Positions 41,491-49,205 of a DNA stretch of 49,205 nucleotides are shown here, one piece after another (positions within the stretch are counted from its first letter, which is position 1; each line of letters begins with the position of its first letter). A program made the translations under genes and the position numbers. The notes beneath the pieces are model-generated. The model did no database searches. It had not been told where the DNA came from and worked only from the letters and a program-made list of their open reading frames with translations. Source of the stretch: Phallusia fumigata (lineage: Eukaryota > Chordata > Ascidiacea > Phlebobranchia > Ascidiidae); the NCBI GenBank assembly GCA_008931825.1, contig QXVZ01010465.1:1-49205 (forward strand), read 5' to 3'.

Positions 41491-42769
41491 TTTATATGAG
41501 ATGTAGTCTTCATACAGCCTAGTATAAGTTATTGGTTCACTTTAAAAAACGACACTGTTGAACAGGGCAAACAATGCAAAAACCATAATCACACATATAG
41601 TTTAACCAGGCGCAAAAAATCACCGATAGCCATTTTCCGATATGTGGCGATCCTAATCATATTAATAGGCTACATCGAAATTTTTGACATTTTATCGATG
41701 AAAGCACCGAACACAATCACAATAATTAATTGTTGTAGTAAAAGGTTTTTCGTATCCCAAGTCCATTTCGAAGCCTATTTTCTACTTCAGATGATCCAAA
41801 TAGGGTTTTTTGGGTCCGAATTTTCGCGTCGTTTTCTCATCTATTTTTCGGCGTCCGTTTCTTTCGCGCAACTTTGTGGTCCACCTATTACCACACAACA
41901 CAGAACAAGTATTTGCTTGTTACGTCACGTCTATGTGTGCACAAAGTGTAGCATGGCCTCGTTTCGGTTCCATTTTCAATATTTGGGTTAGTATTTGTCA
42001 TTTAATTGTTCGTTTAACTGTTGTTTGTCACCATTTATGACCGGAAAGTATCATTATTTGCTTTGTGAGCTGACCTAATGTGTGTACAACATGCATCTGT
42101 AAAATAAATTGGCAAGGAAATTTTATTAAATGTGTTTTTTTTGTTTAACCGAAGTTAATGTGCAGCTGCCGTCCTAGTCGGTTAATATTCAATCAGTGTG
42201 TGGTATTGTAATGTGCTAATATTCTTGACTGCTTTATTGCGAACATCGGAGGTGAATCTCCGGGATTCCCAATCACACGTTGATTTCGTTTATTACATCG
42301 TTGGTTTATTAAGATTTCAGTATTTATTTATTCAAATAGAAAGTTATGAAAAACAATAACAGTCATGCGTATTTTTACACAAGTAGGCTAACAACATAAA
42401 AACTGATTGCCAACCCCTATTCTGGGTCATATCTAATTAAATCGCTTATATTCTAACTTATAAGTTTATTGCTTGCCTGGTCTCTGCGGGCTTACATAAA
42501 ACAAATAATGCTTTCTGAATAACTTATATGTCGACAACGCGCTGAGTATTTTAACAAACTCTAAACTCTAACTTCACGGCGGCGCTCGCACTCTATTATT
42601 TACATTCGCCTGACAGAGTGTCGCAGCCCAGCTTCCATGTTATTTCGCCTGTCTAAATGTTAAAGCCTGGCTTTCTCGTTTTCTAGTCTATCTAGCTGGC
42701 ACCTAGTCTAAGATTTTAGCACGAATAACGTGTGTCCGGAAGTGGAACGGTTTATATACAGGTGCTGTT
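41491..42769. other. Intergenic DNA
   Basis: There are AT-rich stretches and short open frames without recognisable content. I see no gene. Confidence 0.35.
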
Positions 42770-42896
42770 TTTTTTAGAATATTGTGGATAAAGCAGGCGA
42801 CCTAGTTTGGGTTGCGACGTGTGTTGCAATAATATGTCTCTCTAATTGGCTTTATCTGGAATATTGTGGAAAACACAGGCGAAGTAGTTTATTGGC
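42770..42896 (+). repeat. Short diverged direct repeat
   Basis: 'gaatattgtggataaagcag' followed by 'gcgacctagttt' (about 42777-42808) recurs as 'gaatattgtggaaaacacag' followed by 'gcgaagtagttt' (about 42859-42890). Confidence 0.6.
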
Positions 42897-42974
42897 CACG
42901 CCTAACGCGGTACTGTGGTGCTCTTGACTGGTATATCGGTGGCCAGTTTGGTCTTATTGGCTTGCCGCTAGACG

Positions 42975-43100
42975 GCGCACGGCACGGTTGCCGCTGGTCG
43001 AATGGGCTGAGGCGCTCGACCCATATACAGACATAAAAAAACTGATCGGTATTCGTTCTCGGGATCGTCCCGGGTTCGAACATCGTGAAAAAAAAATTTC
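42975..43100 (+). repeat. tRNA-like sequence, probably SINE-derived
   Basis: An A box-like 'gggctgaggcgctcgaccc' and a T arm-like 'cgggatcgtcccgggttcgaac' occur about 50 bases apart. The spacing and lack of an acceptor stem argue against a working tRNA. It may be a second SINE type or the 3' part of one. Confidence 0.35.
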
Positions 43101-43604
43101 CAAAGTTGTTACACAGTCGATTGCCAGTGAAGTGCGCATTCGCTTTGACTGCAATCACACTTTCCCGAGGTGAGTGTTTAACTGTGCGTTATAATGGTAT
43201 GGGGTTTCGACATTTTGGATTTTATTACAACTGACAATAAATAATCGAAGTTACTTCTGATGTAAGCCGTTCTATCACGGTACGTGCCAGATATGCCTTT
43301 GTACGTTCGAAAGATTGTTTTTTTGTATTCGTTTGGAATGTTATGAAAACTTTGTTCAAACGCGAATTCAATCTCACCGCAACAAAACATTGCTTTAGTG
43401 AAAACAGATAGCCTAAACAATCCATTCTGTATAGCCTAAACAATCCACTCTCTGCCGTTTCGGACAATACCGAGTTTAACCGCAAAGTAAATCGTAATCT
43501 GGCTTGCCACACAGAGAAAGTATTGCTGTACACTTGGTAAAACTAAATAACCAACAAAAATATTCAGAAATCTTGTTTAAAATCATTTAAATGTTTCGTT
43601 TTTA

Positions 43605-43606
43605 GA
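43605..43606 (+). promoter_or_regulatory. Acceptor site in the leader of the nucleotidyltransferase-TPR gene
   Basis: A pyrimidine-rich acceptor (atgtttcgtttttag) ends at 43605, leaving a 12-base leader before the ATG at 43618. It fits either spliced-leader trans-splicing or a 5' UTR intron. The coding region itself has no intron. Confidence 0.4.
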
Positions 43607-43617
43607 CATAATAAAAA

Positions 43618-46600
43618 ATGAACGATATATGTAACGCCGAAGAACTGGCTTTGGCCAAGCGTTTAAGGGCTCAATGCAGTGGAAGGGGAAAAGAACTGCA
43701 GCCAGAAGTGACAGCCAAGCTTCTACACAAGTTGGGTCGAATTTACCGTAAAAAGAAAGACAAGTTCAGTTTGATCCAAAGTGTTGCCCTTATGACGTCG
43801 GCGATTTTGCGTCGACCCGATAACGCTGTTGAAATACAAAACGATTTGGACAAAACGTGCGGCGAAATTTTGAATCTGTCGAAGAGTCGAGCAAAAGTTG
43901 AATTTTTCACTGATAGCGTTGCTGACATCAGGGGTAGAATAGAACATTTTCGAGATGAAACAACAGTGGCTCTGAAGAGGTTAAAGCAGATTCCTGACGA
44001 TCTTTGGGGTGATCAGTTGGATAAATTACGACAACAGAAGGTGGATGACATGCGAAGGATACAGAACGCTGTGACAGAAACGTTTACGGCTATCATGAAA
44101 CGAATCTCAGATTATTGTGTGCAGGCGATCGGCGATCCGCCCTGTGAATTCTGTCTGGTCGGATTGGGTTCCTTAGCCAGGCGGGACATAACACCTTTCT
44201 CTGATTTTGAGCATGTGATTGTGTTGGACGATGCGGCAAATGATCAAGGAAACTATTTAGATGTTCTTGAATACTTTCGTTGGTTTGCAACTATCTTCCA
44301 AGTTATTCTTGTTAGGCTTGGCGAAACACTACTAACGTTTCTCGCCATTCCCTCACTTAACAACCCCATTGATAAGGAGAATAATTGGTTTTACGATGAC
44401 GTCACACCTTGTGGCATTTCCCCGGATGGCATTGGTCCAAATGCAAGCAAAACTCCATTGGGATGTCCTCCAATGTACAACAAAGGCAAATCGTGCGAAC
44501 TGATCAAGTCTTGCAGCGAAATGGTGAGTTACCTTTGCGACAACGAAGACCCACAAGTGCAACTTATCCAGCCCTGCTATGTTTCGGGCGACAGTTTGCT
44601 GTTTGAGAAATTTAGAGAGGGTTTGGCCTTTCATCGCCATCCATTGACAAGAGATATGTTAACGAACATGGTCAAAAGCTCTTTCGAAAAGTTTGACTTT
44701 TCAAAGGTTATAAAAGAGCTTGGAAGCAGTGAACGCTTCGATGTAAAAAGACTTCTTTATCGCAGCGCTACCTTGTACGTCGCTGCTCTTGGGCGTTATT
44801 ACAACATCAAGAATGCTCCTTGTTTGGAAATCGTGGATCAAATATATGCTCTAGGTTACATCGATATAAAATACCGAGATTGTCTACGCTTTTGCGTTGC
44901 TGTATCTTGTGAAGTTCGTCTACAGTTTTACACAAAAAAACAGGCGCAAGACGACATTCTAATACAGTCGCAGTTCTATCAGGACATACGCCATCTTCAG
45001 GATATTGTTGATGCAGTTGGGGCTAAGACTCTTGTTGAAGCTGTATTATTCACGTATAGCTTCCAAGACAGCGTTTCGCGGACGGTTGAACTACACGAAA
45101 GAGGAATAAATTTTGTGTGTGTTTGGAAGAAAGTAGATTTGATCAGTTGTTTGTTCGTATGCAATCGTCTAAAACTTTACAGATTCTGCAACACGTTGGT
45201 CAACACCCATCCTGATAGATTGAGTCTATCCAGTGCCGAGGATCGTTTTCTTTTAGTCTACTTTGAAGTGGACAGCCTGAAAGGAATGCAAAAGTATGCT
45301 TCGGCTGCACAAGTCGCAAAAAATCATTTGAAAAAGGTTTTTAGCGATTCACCTGCAATGTCGCGGTACAAAGTCGACTTTCTTTATATTTATGGAGTTT
45401 CCCTGCACTACAGTTGCAAGTACAAAGCAGCTCTACATATATTTCGAAAGGTGAACTTCCTTACATACAAAATCGGGCGAAGAGGCTACGAAAAATTTAT
45501 GGCCAGTTTGCAGGGTCAAATGTCAGTCTGCTACTTGCGTCTCGGGAGATTTGGAAAGGCTCTAAAATGTGCTCAAAGGGAACTCGCCGCGGTGCAAGAA
45601 AACTCTGCGGAACCGAAGTTTGTGATGGAATACTACGATGCCCTGTATAACATTGGAGTCTGTTATCGTTGTCTTGGAAATTACGACAGGTGCAAAGCTG
45701 CACTACAAAGCGCCATTGATGAGAAGCGGACATTCCTACCTAGTGAGTTTGACGACACCCGCGTTAAACAATGCATGCTCGAACTTGGGGCTTGTCATTT
45801 TTACCTCAACCAGTTTGAAGAAGCGCTCCGTTTGTTTGACGAAGCAGATCGGCCGGGTGCGCAACGAAACTCCGAAGACCAGCTTGATCTACATTTATAT
45901 CTTGTATTAAAGGGACATTGTCTTTCGGTATTTGATCGAAACGACGAAGCGATGGCAGTATATCATCATGCAATAAAAACATTTGAAAAACTAAACTACT
46001 GCAAAAGACGCTTCGCACACCAGAAGCTTGCCCTTTGCTGGCTGATGATGTCTCATTGTGCATCTGACATGGGCAAACACCAGCTTGCGATGGAATATCA
46101 TCAGAAATGCGAGAGCACATCACGTAAAGCTGCTGGAAGAAGGGCTGCTTATTCGGTGGACGCAGGACAACTGCAATTCTCAAAAGGGCGCCTTCTCTTA
46201 AAGGCAGAAAAATATGGCGAAGCTTTGAGTTGTTTGTGCCACCAAGACTGTCGTCGTTTCATTTTCTCAGCCGAAAGCGATGTAGATACCCGCTATTTGT
46301 ACCACGGTCTAAGAGCCGAATGTTACTACATGATGGGAGAGATGGAAAAAGCGGAACAAGAAAGAGAACTTGCTTGTGTTCTCACTTCTCAAATTGTCTG
46401 GTCGCAGTCACACTGGTTGCAGCCAGTCGACTTACTTAAAATCAGAGTTAAACTTGACTACATCCACGTTTTACTACTCTACCGAGAAGGATCATACGCT
46501 CGCGTAGTGGTGAATGTCAAGAAATATCTCGTTGATGCTTCTTGTCTGGTAAGAACGCGAGATGTGCTGAAAGGACAAATAATCGCTGTCACTCACATGG

Positions 46601-46944
46601 CTGCCAGTCTAACCCAGTTACTACGATACGAAGAGAGCATTTGGGCCTCAGAATCAGCCCTACGTATTGCACTTCAAATCTGCTCCCCACACGTAGGAAA
46701 CAGCTTTGAAAATATAATTGAATTGGTGGACAATATCAGGCGATGTAAAACCAGCTTGGGGCAATCTTTTGATCTTCCCGGTAAGAATTTCACTCCATCT
46801 GTATATTGGCACGCATTGAACGTGACAAAGCAAAGAGAACCGGACGAGGACCTAATGCTGCAAGTTCGTGAAAACGCTCGAAGGATGATGGACGAAAATC
46901 CGGAGTACAAAGATCAGATAAAGAAATTGTTCAAATTTTCATAG
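43618..46944 (+). CDS. Nucleotidyltransferase (GlnD/DUF294-like) fused to TPR array, intronless
   Basis: One uninterrupted 1108-aa frame. Residues 1-170 are helical and charged. Residues 177-205 hold a polymerase-beta-type nucleotidyltransferase motif, CLVGLGSLARRDITPFSDFE, with Gly184-Ser185 and the acid pair Asp196/Glu198. Then come a CYVSGDSLLFEKFR segment (320-333) and a helical part with KRLLYRSATLYVAALGRYY (377-395), in the order seen in GlnD/DUF294-type enzymes. About eight TPR-like repeats fill ~560-1000 (for example ALYNIGVCYRCLGNYDRCKAALQSAI). GlnD relatives transfer nucleotides to proteins; the metazoan TPR fusions have no established function, and substrate and partner are unknown here. 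There is no signal peptide or membrane segment, so it is probably cytosolic. A long intronless frame among intron-rich neighbours and a second copy 1.85 kb downstream suggest a recently expanding family. AATAAA at 47265. Confidence 0.85.
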   Translation: MNDICNAEELALAKRLRAQCSGRGKELQPEVTAKLLHKLGRIYRKKKDKFSLIQSVALMTSAILRRPDNAVEIQNDLDKTCGEILNLSKSRAKVEFFTDSVADIRGRIEHFRDETTVALKRLKQIPDDLWGDQLDKLRQQKVDDMRRIQNAVTETFTAIMKRISDYCVQAIGDPPCEFCLVGLGSLARRDITPFSDFEHVIVLDDAANDQGNYLDVLEYFRWFATIFQVILVRLGETLLTFLAIPSLNNPIDKENNWFYDDVTPCGISPDGIGPNASKTPLGCPPMYNKGKSCELIKSCSEMVSYLCDNEDPQVQLIQPCYVSGDSLLFEKFREGLAFHRHPLTRDMLTNMVKSSFEKFDFSKVIKELGSSERFDVKRLLYRSATLYVAALGRYYNIKNAPCLEIVDQIYALGYIDIKYRDCLRFCVAVSCEVRLQFYTKKQAQDDILIQSQFYQDIRHLQDIVDAVGAKTLVEAVLFTYSFQDSVSRTVELHERGINFVCVWKKVDLISCLFVCNRLKLYRFCNTLVNTHPDRLSLSSAEDRFLLVYFEVDSLKGMQKYASAAQVAKNHLKKVFSDSPAMSRYKVDFLYIYGVSLHYSCKYKAALHIFRKVNFLTYKIGRRGYEKFMASLQGQMSVCYLRLGRFGKALKCAQRELAAVQENSAEPKFVMEYYDALYNIGVCYRCLGNYDRCKAALQSAIDEKRTFLPSEFDDTRVKQCMLELGACHFYLNQFEEALRLFDEADRPGAQRNSEDQLDLHLYLVLKGHCLSVFDRNDEAMAVYHHAIKTFEKLNYCKRRFAHQKLALCWLMMSHCASDMGKHQLAMEYHQKCESTSRKAAGRRAAYSVDAGQLQFSKGRLLLKAEKYGEALSCLCHQDCRRFIFSAESDVDTRYLYHGLRAECYYMMGEMEKAEQERELACVLTSQIVWSQSHWLQPVDLLKIRVKLDYIHVLLLYREGSYARVVVNVKKYLVDASCLVRTRDVLKGQIIAVTHMAASLTQLLRYEESIWASESALRIALQICSPHVGNSFENIIELVDNIRRCKTSLGQSFDLPGKNFTPSVYWHALNVTKQREPDEDLMLQVRENARRMMDENPEYKDQIKKLFKFS

Positions 46945-47690
46945 AAAGTCTGAAACTTTAAACTAAGTTGCTTTGACTTTGCACATTGAGTTGGCAGTTT
47001 TTTCCAGGACATTTAATAAGCATATGGTGTCATGTTGATCTACGTCGTTATTCCATCAAATGTTTGGATGCAATCGTTTAAAGGGTCGCCTAAATATTCG
47101 GGAGATTTTTTATTGACAAATACGGGAAAACATATTTTACGTATCTCAGATTAGACAAGTTTTGTATAGTCCACTAGTCAAATATTTGTGCTCCTCTCTG
47201 TATCGTTTGTTCTAGTAACGCTGATTGTTGTCTATTTTTTGTCTTTTTCCAAGCTTTGTGCCTAAATAAAAGATTTGTCTGACATCGACGTAACGCATTG
47301 TACGCAACGCCTATATCGTCGCTGGATTAACATGCCTGCAAAGCACCGGTAGTCGCCATGTAGTTGTATGCCTTTTACGTTAACTAACTGTGACGATTGT
47401 GATGAAACCTTTTCTATGCTTTCTTTTCAATGCAATGTCCCCAAGCATAAGTTCAAATGTGTATAGTCAACCGCAGCAGCACGTCGTTTCGCTTCAGTAG
47501 AAACAGATACGCTTGAGCAGTGCTTTCTCAATTACGTTTACCCTTTCCTTAAATAGTAAAATTTGTTTTACCCGTTTACAAAGTATACATTCAGTGCAAC
47601 GTAAGATCTGGCCCCTACAGCACACTTCGGATTATAATTTTGTTGGTGACAGGGGTTTCGCATAGTGCTTATGCTTTTGTAATCATAGGA
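46945..47690. other. 3' UTR and spacer after the nucleotidyltransferase-TPR gene
   Basis: It contains the likely 3' UTR up to the AATAAA at 47265 and no other gene. Confidence 0.45.
47265..47270 (+). terminator. Polyadenylation signal of the nucleotidyltransferase-TPR gene
   Basis: AATAAA in 'cctaaataaaag' lies about 320 bases past the stop. Confidence 0.5.
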
Positions 47691-47699
47691 ATGCGGAAC

Positions 47700-47880
47700 T
47701 TTTGCCGAGGAGTTCGGGCAAAACTTGGGACGAGAATTTGAGTCTGGCGAGCAGTCGAAGGAATGCGGAACTTTTTTACAGATAACTGATATAATATCAA
47801 GAGTAGAACAAAACATTCTCGCAATTCAACAACGGAAGCTCTGAATAATACAGTAGAAAAACTTTTCAAAGGAAATATCA
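47700..47880 (+). pseudogene. Decayed relic of the nucleotidyltransferase-TPR family
   Basis: 47714-47830 aligns with 49024-49115 of the downstream copy and the matching part of the intact gene: 'gggcaaaacttg', 'tttgagtctggcga', 'aggaatgcggaactttt' and 'agagtagaacaaaacattctcg' correspond in order, at roughly three-quarters identity by eye. Frame-breaking indels and stops are present, and the rest of the gene is missing. A 'ggaatgcggaactttt' word occurs twice (near 47688 and 47760), showing internal rearrangement. Confidence 0.7.
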
Positions 47881-48636
47881 AACTATATTTAGATTCTTCG
47901 TTAAGAAATATTGTTTTGGTTAGTTTAGCATTTTAAAACATCTGTTTCTAGACATTCTTCGATATATATACATATATTGTTTTTGGTTAAGTACTTTTTT
48001 CAGCTAGTCGACAAGGAACCCACGCACTTGCAAGTCATGCGCAAGTCGAAAAAGGTTTCTTATCCCAATCTTTGTTTGCAATACTTTGTACAATGTCAGT
48101 TGTGGTCTGTCCAATACGAGGTTTTTCAGATATCGCGTATCACAGTGGGGTGTTAGCTAACGCATGTAACATACAAGTAGTTCATGCTACAGAGCGTCAA
48201 AGGTATTGCGATATGTGGACACGAGTCATTTGGTCAATCTTTTTCCGTGTAGTGTTATGTTGTTTCCAGTCGTTGATCAGAAAAATATGCGGATGTATTT
48301 TTAATTTCGGATCTGATGCAGGAAAGTGATGTATTGTTGGTAAATACAGAAAAATACAGTACACGAACTTCATAAAGTAGCTCGGATATTTTCCGGCAGT
48401 GTAAAGATAAAACGTAATACTGGGCCCCGTACATGGTTAATCTGTAACGCTTATCATAATGATGTTGATTCTTCTGTGCTTGCCTTTTTCCAACATTTAG
48501 TTCTGTGCTTAATTTAATGTTTGCATAGTATATTGTCGATGACATAAAAACGCGCCCATAAAGCCTACCAACGTCTGAGTGGTTTAATACTATTGCATAT
48601 TTCCAATGTGTTCAGAGTCTCATTTGTGCAATTTAG

Positions 48637-48684
48637 ACAATTTTCTTTTAACAACAATTAAACAATTTTCTTTTAACAACAATT
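48637..48684 (+). repeat. Tandem 25-bp duplication upstream of the second family copy
   Basis: 'acaattttcttttaacaaca' plus 'att' is repeated twice with a 25-base period, starting at 48637 and 48662. Confidence 0.75.
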
Positions 48685-48793
48685 GGTAGAAAACGTTGCG
48701 TTGCGCAGCTTGGTGATGATTTGTTTTAAAAATGTTTTTGTTTGTATGTAATGAAAACAGAACTTGTGTTTTTTAAATTCAAACGTGTACACA

Positions 48794-49205
48794 ATGAATG
48801 ATATATGTATGGCGGAGGAATTAGGTTTGGCCAAGCGTTTAAGGGCCCAATGCGACACCAAGGGCAAGGAATTGCATCCTGAAGTGACAGCCAAACTTCT
48901 ACACAAGTTGGGTCAAATTTACCGTAAAAAGAACGACAAGTTCAGTTTGATCCAAAGTGTTGCCCTTATGACGTCGGCGATTTTGCGTCGACCCGATAAC
49001 GCTGTTGAAATACAAAACGATTTGGGCAAAACTTGTGGACAGATTTTGAGTCTGGCGAAGAGTAGAAAGAATGTGGAATTTTTCACTGATAGCGTTGCTG
49101 ACATCAAGGGGAGAGTAGAACATTTTCGAGACGAAACAAAAATGGCTCTAAAAAGTTTGAAAAAGATTCCTGATGATCTTTGGGGTGATCAGTTGGATAA
49201 ATTAC
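48794..49205 (+). CDS. Second nucleotidyltransferase-TPR gene, 5' part (cut by window end)
   Basis: Starting at ATG 48794 the frame is open for 137 codons to the window end and aligns without gaps to residues 1-137 of the gene at 43618 (for example MNDICMAEEL versus MNDICNAEEL, and identical KFSLIQSVALMTSAILRRPD). Most differences are conservative. Only the N-terminal helical region is in the window; the nucleotidyltransferase motif would lie just beyond. The sequence upstream of the ATG is not obviously similar to that of the first copy, so the duplication boundary is close to the start codon. Whether the gene is complete cannot be told from here. Confidence 0.85.
   Translation, partial: MNDICMAEELGLAKRLRAQCDTKGKELHPEVTAKLLHKLGQIYRKKNDKFSLIQSVALMTSAILRRPDNAVEIQNDLGKTCGQILSLAKSRKNVEFFTDSVADIKGRVEHFRDETKMALKSLKKIPDDLWGDQLDKL

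Noticed and set aside
42988..43090. Functional tRNA gene
   Set aside because: There is a T-arm-like and A-box-like sequence, but I cannot form an acceptor stem or anticodon arm with proper spacing.

Overview
The window looks like nuclear DNA of a tunicate, most likely Ciona. It is AT-rich, has many short GT-AG introns and polymorphic single-copy genes, and encodes animal proteins (a CCT chaperonin subunit, transaldolase, an AAK1/BMP2K kinase, myotrophin, a clan-2 cytochrome P450). The genus is inferred; the sequence itself shows only an intron-containing, compact invertebrate-chordate-like genome.

Layout. (1) 122-5404, minus: 5' part (522 codons, nine exons) of a Ser/Arg-rich nuclear-looking protein that runs off the left edge; possibly ZFC3H1-related. 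(2) 6116-6457, minus: single-exon myotrophin (MTPN). (3) 8018-9444, plus: four-exon small acidic protein (SMAP/C11orf58) homologue. (4) 11837-16102, plus: nine-exon CYP2-like P450. (5) 18060-20997, plus: ten-exon transaldolase with catalytic residues Asp17, Glu96 and Lys132. (6) 22858-26081, plus: fourteen-exon CCT7 (TCP-1 eta), 542 aa. (7) 26.1-31.7 kb: gene-poor and repeat-rich. (8) 31770-39678, minus: twenty-exon NAK-family kinase (AAK1/BMP2K), 1106 aa, with a poly-Gln domain and five D-x-F-x-x-x-P-F motifs at the C-terminus. (9) 40.4-43.2 kb: SINE and LINE remains. (10) 43618-46944, plus: an intronless 1108-aa nucleotidyltransferase-TPR protein, followed by a decayed relic and by the start of a second copy that is cut by the window end.

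The housekeeping genes are unrelated in function and I see no operon. The most novel material is the tandem nucleotidyltransferase-TPR family at the right end: one intact gene, one relic and one more copy, with a 91-bp block free of differences between copies, as gene conversion would leave. The mobile fraction includes two hAT-type MITEs with recognisable 8-bp target duplications, a third probable one, a dispersed element carrying ~130-bp internal tandem units, a tRNA-derived SINE family and a LINE 3' fragment.

Three single N bases (14268, 30862, 31900) are each flanked by a near-identical copy of neighbouring sequence. They look like joins between overlapping allelic contigs, not biological duplications. 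Removing the 77-bp duplicate at 31900 makes the kinase exons sum to an exact 1107 codons. All exon models were read by eye from splice signals and phase and have not been aligned to transcripts.
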